A stretch of 64,000 nucleotides of DNA, taken from Dyadobacter jejuensis (GTDB lineage: Bacteria > Bacteroidota > Bacteroidia > Cytophagales > Spirosomataceae). The notes under the pieces were generated by a model. The model saw only the letters and a program-made list of their open reading frames with translations. It was not told the origin of the DNA and did no database searches. The stretch is taken from the NCBI RefSeq assembly GCF_003149085.1, contig NZ_QGDT01000001.1, forward strand, positions 1-64,000. The letters run 5' to 3'. Position numbers and translations under genes: made by a program. This document shows, piece by piece, positions 16,676-26,246 of the stretch; the stretch's first letter is position 1, and the number at the start of each line of letters is the position of its first letter.

Positions 16676-18490
16676 TTGGAACCATTTGTAAAGACCACTA
16701 AAAAAAATGTACTCTTTGAAATTGCATGGGAGATATGCAATCAGGTAGGTGGAATATATACCGTAATCCGCACGAAGGTTCCGGCCATGGTGGAAAAGTG
16801 GGAAGAGAACTACTTTTTGCTGGGGCCCTATTTTGAAAAGAAGGCTGCCTCTGAGTTTGAAGTTATTCATGACCTAGACGATTCCCCTGCGGGAAAGACC
16901 GTCAAGCGTATGCGTGAGATGGGCTATGTAGTTCACTACGGCTTCTGGCTCGTAACTGGCAAGCCCCGGGTAATTCTCTTCGACTTAGAGAGTGTAGCTC
17001 CTCAGCTCGATACCATTAAGTTTAACCTATGGGAGGAGCATCGTATCTCAACGATCAATGTAGATGAGCTCGTGAATCAGACCTTATGTTTTGGGGAAAT
17101 GGTACGGGTATTTCTTAAGGAATATGCCGAGGATCATGCCAAGCGTGAGGAGATCGGTGCCCAGTTTCATGAGTGGATGGCCAGCAGTGGATTACCATCT
17201 TTGAAAAAAGACGGAGTTAAGATCGCTACTACCTTCACCACCCATGCTACGATGTTGGGAAGGTATTTGGCACAGAATGTCGATGGGTTTTATAGTAAGC
17301 TACCTTTCTTCGATTGGGAGCAGGAGGCTAGGAATTATGGTATCGTGGCTCAGGCTTCGGTGGAGCGGCAAGCCGCTCAAAGTGCCCACGTGCTCACCAC
17401 GGTCAGCGATGTTACCGCCAAGGAATGCGAAGTGTTTTTGGGCAGGGCTCCAGACCTGGTGACCCCCAATGGCTTAAACGTGATGCGCTTTCAGGCGGTT
17501 CATGAGTTTCAGAACTTGCACCTGAAATATAAGGATAGGATCCATGAGTTTGTGATGGGGCATTTCTTCCCTAGCTATTCTTTTGACCTGGACAAGACCT
17601 TGTATTTCTTTACCTCGGGCCGTTACGAATTTAGCAATAAAGGGTACGATCTGACCCTGGAAGCCCTCGCTAGGCTCAACTGGAAGATGGTGCAGGCCAA
17701 TATGGATACCACCGTGGTGATGTTTATCGTTACCAAGCAGCCCTATACTTCTATCAACTCCGACGTGCTCCAGTCTAGGGCGGTTCTCAACGAACTACAG
17801 GAGACCTGTACGGCCATAGAGAAGGAGGTCGGTGAAAAGCTGTTCTTAGCTACCGCTTCGGGGACCGACCATAAAATGCCCGATCTTAACAACTTCGTTG
17901 ATGAATATTGGCGCCTCCGGCTCCGCCGGACCATCCAGTCGTGGAAGACCGAAAAACTACCGGCCTTCGTCACCCATGACCTTAAGAATGGGGATGGTAT
18001 CACCGAATTTTGTCATAAAGCCAACCTGGTCAATAATGAAAGAGACCGGGTGAAGATCGTATATCACCCCGATTTTATAGCCTCCACCAATCCGCTTTTT
18101 GGATTAGATTATGGTCAATTTGTGAGAGGGTGCCATTTGGGGGTGTTCCCGAGCTATTACGAGCCTTGGGGGTATACGCCTCTCGAATGCGTGGTAAGGG
18201 GTGTACCTACCGTCACGAGCGACTTGTCGGGTTTTGGCGACTATATCATGCAGATTATGCGGGATTATGAAAACCGGGGTATCTATGTGATCAACAGAAA
18301 GTCACAAACCTATTCGCAGGCAGCCGATCAGATGGCTGACCTTCTCTTTAAGTTTGTGAAAATGCAACGCCGCGACAGGATTATGCAGCGTAACCGCGTA
18401 GAGAATATCTCTGAGGTGTTCGACTGGACCAATTTACGTTCCTATTACGATACGGCGCACGATTTGGCCAGTAAACGTAGGAAGCCATAA
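16676..18490 (+). CDS. glycogen synthase, GT3 (animal/yeast-type) family
   Basis: This enzyme of about 604 residues belongs to the eukaryote-type glycogen synthases, which use UDP-glucose, and not to the bacterial GlgA (GT5) group. Signs are the N-terminal LFEIAWEICNQVGGIYTVI, FTTHATMLGRYLA, the TVSDVTAKECEVFLGR block, LTPNGLN-like VTPNGLN, and the C-terminal SYYEPWGYTPLECVVRGVPTVTSDLSGFG. Allosteric arginine-rich parts of the animal enzyme are not obvious. No ATG precedes the conserved N-terminus; I chose the in-frame TTG at 16676, and another TTG at 16589 would add 29 residues that do not look like the family. The gene stands alone and has its own terminator. Confidence 0.93.
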   Translation: MEPFVKTTKKNVLFEIAWEICNQVGGIYTVIRTKVPAMVEKWEENYFLLGPYFEKKAASEFEVIHDLDDSPAGKTVKRMREMGYVVHYGFWLVTGKPRVILFDLESVAPQLDTIKFNLWEEHRISTINVDELVNQTLCFGEMVRVFLKEYAEDHAKREEIGAQFHEWMASSGLPSLKKDGVKIATTFTTHATMLGRYLAQNVDGFYSKLPFFDWEQEARNYGIVAQASVERQAAQSAHVLTTVSDVTAKECEVFLGRAPDLVTPNGLNVMRFQAVHEFQNLHLKYKDRIHEFVMGHFFPSYSFDLDKTLYFFTSGRYEFSNKGYDLTLEALARLNWKMVQANMDTTVVMFIVTKQPYTSINSDVLQSRAVLNELQETCTAIEKEVGEKLFLATASGTDHKMPDLNNFVDEYWRLRLRRTIQSWKTEKLPAFVTHDLKNGDGITEFCHKANLVNNERDRVKIVYHPDFIASTNPLFGLDYGQFVRGCHLGVFPSYYEPWGYTPLECVVRGVPTVTSDLSGFGDYIMQIMRDYENRGIYVINRKSQTYSQAADQMADLLFKFVKMQRRDRIMQRNRVENISEVFDWTNLRSYYDTAHDLASKRRKP

Positions 18491-18513
18491 AGAGAATAAT
18501 TTTATAGCCTTTT

Positions 18514-18545
18514 GGCCCATAAATGGAAACGTTTATGGGCCTTTT
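18514..18545 (+). terminator. rho-independent terminator after glycogen synthase
   Basis: A 10-bp perfect stem GGCCCATAAA (18514-18523) and TTTATGGGCC (18532-18541) with an 8-base loop, followed by TTTT. Confidence 0.88.
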
Positions 18546-18659
18546 CGCTTTATAGACTGGTCGGTAAGTCGATTCTGCACCGTTTTGAAAGGAATGCTTT
18601 TTTGCTTTCCTGAAAAAAATCGACACCTTCACAACAAAATACGTTTTACTACTTTATAC

Positions 18660-19493
18660 ATGAATTACATAGAGGTTGATCTGCAGGTAGAGTTGGACTT
18701 TGCCGAAATTTTAATGGCTGAGTTGGGAGACATCAGTTACGAGTCTTTTGTTGAGACGGATCAGGGCCTATTGGCTTATGTTCAGGAAGAGCTGTTTTCG
18801 GAGGATCTGCTGGGAGAAATCGTAAATAGGTATTCCGAAATGACAGATATCACCATTTCCTGGAAAGTGATAGAACGTAAGAACTGGAACGCAGAGTGGG
18901 AAAATAGCTATACCCCTATTGAGGTGGGCGATCAAATAAGAATCCGGGCCACTTTTCATGAGCCAGACCCTACCTTTACCTATGACTTGCTGATTCAACC
19001 CAAAATGTCGTTTGGTACCGGACACCACGAAACCACCTGGCTGGTGATGAACGAGCAGCTGTCTCTCCCTCATCAGAATATTGCGGTGATGGACGTAGGC
19101 TGTGGAACGGGTATTCTGGCCGTGTTGGCACATAAGCTAGGCGCCATCGACTTGCTCGCTTTCGATATCGACGAATGGGCCGTAGAAAATACGATTGAAA
19201 ATTTTGCCATGAACGCGCTGCCCGATGCATCCAAGGTGATTAAGGGGACTATCGCCGACGTGGACGCTGCATTGAAGTTTGGCGGAATATTGGCCAATAT
19301 CAACCGCAACATTCTTTTAGACGAGATTCCTCGCTATGTAGCACATCTGTTGCCCGGCGGCTGGCTGGTTACCAGTGGGTTCTACGAATACGACCGGGAA
19401 GACATAGAAAACTGTGGCAAAGAAAATGGTTTGAAGGTGGTGCGGACTAATATACGCAACCAGTGGGCGACAGTTGTCTTCGAAAAAATATAA
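18660..19493 (+). CDS. prmA: ribosomal protein L11 methyltransferase
   Basis: The 277-residue cytoplasmic methyltransferase trimethylates ribosomal protein L11. The SAM-binding motif I is VMDVGCGTGILAVLAHKLGA near 140-160. The preceding PKMSFGTGHHETTWL is the PrmA signature, and the later LANINRNILLDEIP is typical. I start at the ATG at 18660 (MNYIEVDLQ), because the 25 codons before it in the open frame are not conserved-looking and partly derive from the leader. It is followed by the giant secreted-protein gene 63 bases later. Confidence 0.94.
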   Translation: MNYIEVDLQVELDFAEILMAELGDISYESFVETDQGLLAYVQEELFSEDLLGEIVNRYSEMTDITISWKVIERKNWNAEWENSYTPIEVGDQIRIRATFHEPDPTFTYDLLIQPKMSFGTGHHETTWLVMNEQLSLPHQNIAVMDVGCGTGILAVLAHKLGAIDLLAFDIDEWAVENTIENFAMNALPDASKVIKGTIADVDAALKFGGILANINRNILLDEIPRYVAHLLPGGWLVTSGFYEYDREDIENCGKENGLKVVRTNIRNQWATVVFEKI

Positions 19494-19556
19494 TTTACCC
19501 CCTACGAATTTCGTTTTTGGGCTGTTAGTCGAGGAATCTCTCGGCTTCAATGATGC

Positions 19557-22500
19557 ATGAAGGCTATGAAGAAATTACTATTTTGTCTATCTCTATTGAT
19601 CGGTACTTATACGGCTACCAAGGCCCAGGTTGGGGAGGATCCCGGCCAATTTATGGCCAAGGTAAAAAAAATGATGGATGGTAGCCGAAATCCGCAATAT
19701 ATAGCCTCAGCCGCCGCCTTGGACAGCGTTTGGAATACCGGGATGAGTGCGCAGCAACAAGGCAAACTCATGCAGATCGTGCAGACCCAGGTAAGCCGAG
19801 GCCAGAAGGCCGGGATGGTTATGTATTTGTTGATGGGCAATGTAGTGAGCCTGGTTCAACGGAATCCTTCGGCCCTAGACGGGTTCTTGGATATGACGGC
19901 CAAAGTGGGGACGGTAATTGATGGAAAAGGATTGCAAAATATATTTCAGACCAGCCTTACTTTGACCAATGAAGGAAAGCTTTATTCCTCTAATAGGAAT
20001 CAGCTTTATCTGCTCTCCGGAAGTTATAGGTTTAAGGTGGATAGCACCCAGAAGGAAGTAGCCAACAACCTGGCGGCTCAGCAAGCCGCCGACGATAGCT
20101 GGGATACCCCCATCGATACCAATTATGTGATTGCGCCACAGTCCACTCCTTTGCCGGTGGCCACGGGGCCATTGCTGGAGCTAGAAGATGCAATCTTCGC
20201 GATGGTCACCTCTGGCGATTCGGTGGTGTTTGGGCCTAGTACCGGTAAGCTAGCCTTAAAAGAAGGGATCTTTGTTGGCGAAAAGGGGGCTTTTTCCTGG
20301 GCTACTGCCGGCGATTCTTCTATTTCTGTAGCCCTCGATCGGTTTTCTTTTAATATTGCCAACCCCAAACTGGTGGCCGACAATGTCACGATGCGCAATG
20401 AGGCAAAGCTGCTGGCGCCTATTAAGGGGAAGCTGGAATACCGAGGCATCAGAAAGGTACGCAACCAACCTGCACAATACCCCCGTTTTATTTCTAATGG
20501 CACCGACGCCCGGCTAAAGTTTGGCAGCCCAGGCTTACAGTACAAGGGTGGATTTGCCCTGATTGGGCAGGATATGTATGGTACCGCTTTGAGTGGCGAA
20601 CCGTCGGTATTACGGGTAAGTTTCAAAGAAAAGCCGGCTTTTCAGGCAATCAGCTCCAAGTTTCAATTGATGGATTCCGTTTTTAGGGCTCCTTTGGCGG
20701 CGGTGGCCATGTACATGGGCCCCGACTCGCTGTTTCACCCTGGGGTTACTTTTAAGTATAACGATGTGGAAGGGCAACTGAGGCTTGGCCGTGCCGACAA
20801 GACCGACTTTGGCTCCTTGCCTTATAAGGATAGCTATCATAAAATGGATATTTGGTCCCAAGCGTTACGCTGGGATTTGCCCAAGGAGACCATAGAGTTT
20901 TACAGGATCAACGGTAAAGATGTGGTACCAGTAACCTTAGAATCCTGGGATTTCTTTAAAAAAGAGCGCTTTGCAGCGATAGGTAAGGAGTTTGGCTTTC
21001 AACCCTTACTCATGGCTGCCAACTACACCCAGACGATGAAGACCTCGGCATTTTTGGCGGAGGAGCTGGCGGCAAAGTTCAAGCAGAATCCCAAAATTAT
21101 GCGTCGTACCCTAGAGCGGCTCTATTTGGATGGCTATTTTTTATATAATAAGAATACCGACCAATATGCCCTTAGCAAAAAGGGGGTGCTCTTTATTTTG
21201 GCCAATATGGAGAAGACCGACTATGATAATTTTCAGATTAGCTCCCAATTTGTGTCCACCAATGAGTTGGCCAATGCCAGCATTTACCTGCCCGATACCC
21301 TGCTTACCGTGCGGGGGGTGAGCCGTTTTGTGATCAGTGATAGTCTCAACATTTATGCCGTTCCGGCCGACAAGAAAGTCGTGATTGGTCGCAACCGGAA
21401 TTTTTCTATCAATGGTCAATTGGTGTCGGCCAACTATCAGTTTAGAGGTCAAGGGCTTAAGTTCGACTATAACCAGTTTTTTGTAGATGTTACCCCCAAA
21501 GACTCCATCACTTTTACCCCTCGCGAAAAATATGTGAAAGGGCAAAAATCGGAGGTGGGTGCCCATGTGAAATACGAAAATGGAGGAACTTTTTATCTGA
21601 GCGACCCCAAAAACAAGTCTGGGAAGCAAAAGGGTAAGGGAACGCCGCGGATAGTGGTGCCTGATGGGATGATCGTGTACTTCGACCAGCCCGAGCGGGG
21701 GGAGCTGCTGTATCCTAAAGAAGTATTCTTTAAAATACCCAAGATCGATATGGATGGGCTGGACCAGCGGGACGTGATTTTCGACGGGACATTTAATTCG
21801 GACGGGATCCTGCCTCCCATCAAAACCATACTCAAAAGTATGCCAGACAACTCCTTAGGTTTTGAATATAAGATGCCGGCACAGGAGGTGAAAATATATG
21901 GGGGGAAGGCCCTTGCCAGGTTTACCGATACCCTAAAGCTCGATAACGGGGGGCTTCAGTCCAAAGCTGTTCTCAAGTACCTTGCCGCACAAATGCCGGC
22001 CGACCGGGTGGTGCTGGGAGCCGACTCCGTATTTGCCTCTGGCTCCAATGCGAGTATAAAGGAAGGGGTGATCGGGAAGGCCTATTTCCCAGAGGTAGCC
22101 ATAAAAGACTATGCGATGCACTGGTTTCCTAAGTCCGACAGCATGTATATCAGTACCCGAGGGCAGTCATTTTCCTTGTTTAAGGGCTCTACCAGTCTAG
22201 AAGGCAGCCTGTTGTTACGGACTTCGGGCTTGTATGGAACAGGGGTTTTAAAACGGAGTGATTCGGAAATAACCTCCGAGGATATTAAGTTCAATAAAGA
22301 AGGGTTCTTGGCCAACAGATCGATCTTCTCCATCAACAGTGTTGGCGATAAGGCAGGCAAAAAATTGCTCACGGGCAATAACGTAAATATCGATTTTAAT
22401 TCAAAAAACGGTATTGCCCAATTTGTGACGGACAAATCGGGCTTCGACAGTGATAGTTCGGGGATGGGTATTCCTACAGCTTCGTACCAAACGTTGATAG

Positions 22501-24224
22501 GCTCAGCGACTTGGGATATGAATAAGAAAAATATCCTCATTAAGGGCTTTGGGGAAACTTCTACTTATACCTCCACCTTGCCCGATCAAGAAGGGTTGGC
22601 TTTTGAGGGCTCAGAAGCCCTTTACGACATCGATAAGGTTTCGTTGAATATCAAAGGAGTACCCTATATCAAGACGGCCGATGTTAAAATAATTCCCGAC
22701 CAAGGGTTGGTGAGTATCGATGAAAAAGGGCGGATTAGTCCCTTAAAGAATGCCCGTATCGAGATCGATACCCTCAACACGGCCCATCGATTGCGGGATG
22801 CCAATATTCGCATCGATTCGCGAAACCACTTCGAAGGTTCGGCTACTTACCAGTACATAACGGCGCGTAAGGATACTTTTAATATAAAGATGCAGGATTT
22901 TGAATTAAGGGAGCTGGAGCTTGGAGACGACAAAAAGGGCCGGCAGAACCTAAAGACTTCGGGCCCTGCCCGGTATTATACCACGGCTCGGGCCGATATT
23001 AAGGAAAGCGAAAACCTGTTGCTGTCCCCACGCATTCAGTATAAAGGCAATATCAACCTGGTGGCCTATGAGCCTTCCCTGAAGCTCGATGGGTACGTGA
23101 AGCCGGTTCTTAAGTTTAGAAAGGACTTTCAGAGTTCGTGGATCCTCTTTCAGGAGGAACCTGGAGAGTCCATCACCATTCCGATTAACAAAGAGCTTAA
23201 AAATGAACATGAGATCCCCCTTTCGGTGGGGCTCCATTATAACGAGCGGCGGGGGATGTACATGACCTTCCTGTCGCCAAAGGAATCGGATGCCGATGAG
23301 GACGTATACTTGGCCAATGGGGGGTTGTTTTATGATGAGGAGGCCAATGGCTTCAAGGTGATGCCCCCTCCGGGAGCCGATGGCCTGATAGACGAAGGAA
23401 AGGCACTGTGGTTCGACGACGAAACGGGAGAGGCATCCTTTTCGGGGCCTCTGCAGCTGATATCGGCACCATGGCTGCAGGCGACGGGTAAAGTGACGGC
23501 CCAGGTCGATAGTTCAAAATTTGCCTTTAATACCCTGCTGATGCTGAAAATGACGGCACTGGAACCTCTGTTGCAACCCCTAGGGGCTAAGATTGTCGAG
23601 GTGAACTTGGAGGAGCAGAATAGCACCGCGGCCGACGACGATCCGGATCAGTTGCGGCAGAAGCTGTCGGCCCTGATAGGGGCGAAGGCTACTAGCGACT
23701 TCGAAAAACTGTCGGCAGCGGGTTATAAACCCTTATACGATGCCTCTCCAGCGCTCATCGAACCTATGGTATTGTCCAATGTTAATTTGCACTGGTCGGC
23801 GGCGCATCAGGCTTACTTTTCGCAAGGACCTATCGGGGTGTCTCATTTTGGGAAAAATAATATCAATGCCCAAATGGAAGGTATGTTAGAAATTCGCAAG
23901 GGTATAGAAGGCGACGAGTTTAGCCTTTATTTGGAAGCATCCCCCGATGTATGGTATTATTTCGACTACCGCTTCGAAGAATTGGGCGTAGTATCGTCGG
24001 TAATGGATTTTAACGACCGGATGATGAGCGTAAAAGGGGGGAAGTCCAAAATGGCCCTGCTATCGGTAGGTATCGACGAGAAGGAGGCCTTTGTACGGAA
24101 ATTTGATGATTACTATCAGCCCGCTCTTAAAAAGGCGAGGCTAGTTAAAGCCGCGAAGAAAAAAGTGGACGCACCCACTCCTGCGGCTAAGAAGAAGAAG
24201 GTGGAACAAGCCGAAGGCTTTTAA
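19557..24224 (+). CDS. very large secreted protein of unknown function (1555 residues)
   Basis: I do not recognise this protein. It begins with a clear signal peptide (hydrophobic about 7-18, cleavage near TKAQ at about 21-24). After an alpha-helical N-terminal region (about 25-190) comes more than 1000 residues of strand-rich sequence with repeated short patterns such as G-x-L/A-x-Y and F-x-x-x-G-x-L. In several places it recalls the repeating beta-layers of lipid-transport or LPS-export proteins, for example the GKLALKEGIFVGEKGAFSWA region. The C-terminus (about 1520-1555) is rich in Lys and Ala with no type IX sorting domain, so it is probably periplasmic or inner-face outer-membrane. It follows prmA and faces ggt. 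Confidence 0.8.
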   Translation: MKAMKKLLFCLSLLIGTYTATKAQVGEDPGQFMAKVKKMMDGSRNPQYIASAAALDSVWNTGMSAQQQGKLMQIVQTQVSRGQKAGMVMYLLMGNVVSLVQRNPSALDGFLDMTAKVGTVIDGKGLQNIFQTSLTLTNEGKLYSSNRNQLYLLSGSYRFKVDSTQKEVANNLAAQQAADDSWDTPIDTNYVIAPQSTPLPVATGPLLELEDAIFAMVTSGDSVVFGPSTGKLALKEGIFVGEKGAFSWATAGDSSISVALDRFSFNIANPKLVADNVTMRNEAKLLAPIKGKLEYRGIRKVRNQPAQYPRFISNGTDARLKFGSPGLQYKGGFALIGQDMYGTALSGEPSVLRVSFKEKPAFQAISSKFQLMDSVFRAPLAAVAMYMGPDSLFHPGVTFKYNDVEGQLRLGRADKTDFGSLPYKDSYHKMDIWSQALRWDLPKETIEFYRINGKDVVPVTLESWDFFKKERFAAIGKEFGFQPLLMAANYTQTMKTSAFLAEELAAKFKQNPKIMRRTLERLYLDGYFLYNKNTDQYALSKKGVLFILANMEKTDYDNFQISSQFVSTNELANASIYLPDTLLTVRGVSRFVISDSLNIYAVPADKKVVIGRNRNFSINGQLVSANYQFRGQGLKFDYNQFFVDVTPKDSITFTPREKYVKGQKSEVGAHVKYENGGTFYLSDPKNKSGKQKGKGTPRIVVPDGMIVYFDQPERGELLYPKEVFFKIPKIDMDGLDQRDVIFDGTFNSDGILPPIKTILKSMPDNSLGFEYKMPAQEVKIYGGKALARFTDTLKLDNGGLQSKAVLKYLAAQMPADRVVLGADSVFASGSNASIKEGVIGKAYFPEVAIKDYAMHWFPKSDSMYISTRGQSFSLFKGSTSLEGSLLLRTSGLYGTGVLKRSDSEITSEDIKFNKEGFLANRSIFSINSVGDKAGKKLLTGNNVNIDFNSKNGIAQFVTDKSGFDSDSSGMGIPTASYQTLIGSATWDMNKKNILIKGFGETSTYTSTLPDQEGLAFEGSEALYDIDKVSLNIKGVPYIKTADVKIIPDQGLVSIDEKGRISPLKNARIEIDTLNTAHRLRDANIRIDSRNHFEGSATYQYITARKDTFNIKMQDFELRELELGDDKKGRQNLKTSGPARYYTTARADIKESENLLLSPRIQYKGNINLVAYEPSLKLDGYVKPVLKFRKDFQSSWILFQEEPGESITIPINKELKNEHEIPLSVGLHYNERRGMYMTFLSPKESDADEDVYLANGGLFYDEEANGFKVMPPPGADGLIDEGKALWFDDETGEASFSGPLQLISAPWLQATGKVTAQVDSSKFAFNTLLMLKMTALEPLLQPLGAKIVEVNLEEQNSTAADDDPDQLRQKLSALIGAKATSDFEKLSAAGYKPLYDASPALIEPMVLSNVNLHWSAAHQAYFSQGPIGVSHFGKNNINAQMEGMLEIRKGIEGDEFSLYLEASPDVWYYFDYRFEELGVVSSVMDFNDRMMSVKGGKSKMALLSVGIDEKEAFVRKFDDYYQPALKKARLVKAAKKKVDAPTPAAKKKKVEQAEGF

Positions 24225-24252
24225 GAATCGCCTCGGGCTTGCTCCATATGCT

Positions 24253-26022
24253 TTAATACCCGACGCTGGTGTCGTCGCCACGGGGGTCGGAGCCGCCCTG
24301 TAGCCAGCCATCTTGCCCCACCAGTATACAGTCCATTCTACCGAGGGTATTGGAGAGTTTTTCCAGTTTATAGCCTTTTTGCTGTAGATTTTGGATGGTC
24401 TTTTCTGAGAAAGCGTTGGTTTCGAACATCGTTTTATCGGGCAGCCATTGGTGGTGAAACTTCAAGGCGTTTACGGCTTCCTGCATGTTCATGCCATGTT
24501 CTATCACGTTCACGATGGTCTGAAATACGGAAGTTATGATGGTGGATCCTCCAGGGGTGCCTACTACCATAAACAAATCCCCATCTTTTTCGAGAATGGT
24601 AGGAGTCATCGACGATAGCATTCTTTTGTTGGGAGCAATGGCGTTGGCTTTGTTGCCGATAAGGCCAAACATATTGGGGACGCCTGGCTTTACACTAAAG
24701 TCGTCCATCTCGTTGTTCATGAAGAACCCTCCTCCTTTCACCACGATAAGGCTGCCATAGCCGCCATTCAAAGTGGTAGTAACCGACACAGCGTTGCGGT
24801 CTTTGTCTACCACCGAAAAGTGGGTCGTTTCCATGCTTTCGTAGCCAGGTATTACCCCGCCCTCAATATCCTTACTATCGGTGGCTTGGGACCAAGAGAA
24901 GTCTTTCCACCGGTTGGCCAAATAGGTTTTACTCATGAGAGTGGGGACCGGAATTTTTACAAAATCAGGATCTCCCAAAAATTTGGCTCGGTCGGCATAT
25001 ACCCGTCGCTCTGCTTCTATGGTGACCTGCAGGGTAGAGTCGGCATGCCAGCCCCAGCGCTTAATGGGGTAGGGTTCTATGAGCCGCAAGAGCTGCACCA
25101 AGGCGATCCCGCCACTGGAAGGGGGAGCCATTGAAATGACATTATATTGTTTATAGGCCTCATGGATAGTAGGTCTCCAGGCCACATTATAGTTGGCCAG
25201 GTCCGATTTGGAGAGGATGCCTTCGTTATTCGTGCTCATTTCGCGGGCCAGCATTTTGGCTACCTTTCCCTTATAGAAGCCATCACTTCCTTTTTTCTGG
25301 ATGCGTTGTAGCACCTTAGCCAGGTCTTTCTGAACCAATAAATCTCCTGCATCCCAGGGTTGTCCATTGGACTTTTGGAAATAAGAGGTTCCCGGATTCA
25401 GTGCTAGGAGCCTATCCTTAATACGGTTGAGACCTTTTGCCTCCTTTTCGGTTTGTATCACTCCATTTTTGGCTAGGTCGATAGCGGGCTGTAGCACGGC
25501 CTTCCAGCTTAGCTTGCCATATTTGGCATGTGCTTCGGCCATTCCGGCTACCGAGCCAGGGACTCCTGATGCCAGGCGTCCTTGGGTACTTAGCTTTGGA
25601 ATTACATTGCCCGCCTCGTCCAGATACATATCGGCATCGGCTTTTTGCGGGGCTTTTTCTCGAAAATCGATGCTGGTACTTTTTCCGTCGTTGGTACGAA
25701 GTACCATAAAGCCCCCTCCGCCAATATTGCCCGCCGAAGGGTGCACGACGGCCAAGGCGAATTGTACGGCCACGGCGGCATCTATGGCGTTGCCCCCAGC
25801 CCTAAGGATTTCCATGCCTACCCTGGATGCCTCTGGGTGAGCGGAAGCCACCATCCCATTTTTCGCTGTGACTCCCTTCCTGTCGTCATAAAATGGTTTT
25901 TGATTTGGATCGTCGGTTAAGAACTGATAAACCCCAGTCGATTCCTTAACGGTTTGTTGGGCCCACCCGAGGGAGCTCACACCTGTAAAAATGATGCAGA
26001 AAAAGTATAGTCTTAAAGGCAT
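24253..26022 (-). CDS. ggt: gamma-glutamyltransferase
   Basis: The 589-residue periplasmic enzyme cleaves gamma-glutamyl bonds such as in glutathione. A signal peptide covers about 1-21. The protein is a self-cleaving precursor: the nucleophilic threonine is in METTHFSVVDKDRNAVSVTTTLNGGYGS at about 390-417. The early part shows MVASAHPEASRVGMEILRAGGNAIDAA, and GGGGFMVLR-like IGGGGFMVL follows. Length and motifs fit the family. It stands alone and converges with the large secreted-protein gene. The symbol is used for the family, as no subtype is visible. Confidence 0.93.
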   Translation of the reverse strand: MPLRLYFFCIIFTGVSSLGWAQQTVKESTGVYQFLTDDPNQKPFYDDRKGVTAKNGMVASAHPEASRVGMEILRAGGNAIDAAVAVQFALAVVHPSAGNIGGGGFMVLRTNDGKSTSIDFREKAPQKADADMYLDEAGNVIPKLSTQGRLASGVPGSVAGMAEAHAKYGKLSWKAVLQPAIDLAKNGVIQTEKEAKGLNRIKDRLLALNPGTSYFQKSNGQPWDAGDLLVQKDLAKVLQRIQKKGSDGFYKGKVAKMLAREMSTNNEGILSKSDLANYNVAWRPTIHEAYKQYNVISMAPPSSGGIALVQLLRLIEPYPIKRWGWHADSTLQVTIEAERRVYADRAKFLGDPDFVKIPVPTLMSKTYLANRWKDFSWSQATDSKDIEGGVIPGYESMETTHFSVVDKDRNAVSVTTTLNGGYGSLIVVKGGGFFMNNEMDDFSVKPGVPNMFGLIGNKANAIAPNKRMLSSMTPTILEKDGDLFMVVGTPGGSTIITSVFQTIVNVIEHGMNMQEAVNALKFHHQWLPDKTMFETNAFSEKTIQNLQQKGYKLEKLSNTLGRMDCILVGQDGWLQGGSDPRGDDTSVGY

Positions 26023-26246
26023 AGAGGATATGGAATTATTTCTGAGTCAAGTTAATAAATCTTTAAATCATGTATATATATAAAAAGGGAATGTTACAGA
26101 ATTCCTTTAAATCGTATTATGTCGTTTATATTATTGGCATCTTAAAAGGGATTACGGCCTTTTATCCCATTTTCTTTTTTAGGCGGAATCAATAATTGTA
26201 CCTTTTCGGGTAAATTGAGCCAACACCTTAACGGTTATATCCCATT

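Noticed and set aside
26160-26246. Strong promoter for the ABC permease gene
   Set aside because: A TACCTTTT box is present, but the last base differs from the consensus and no matching upstream box was found at 20 bases.
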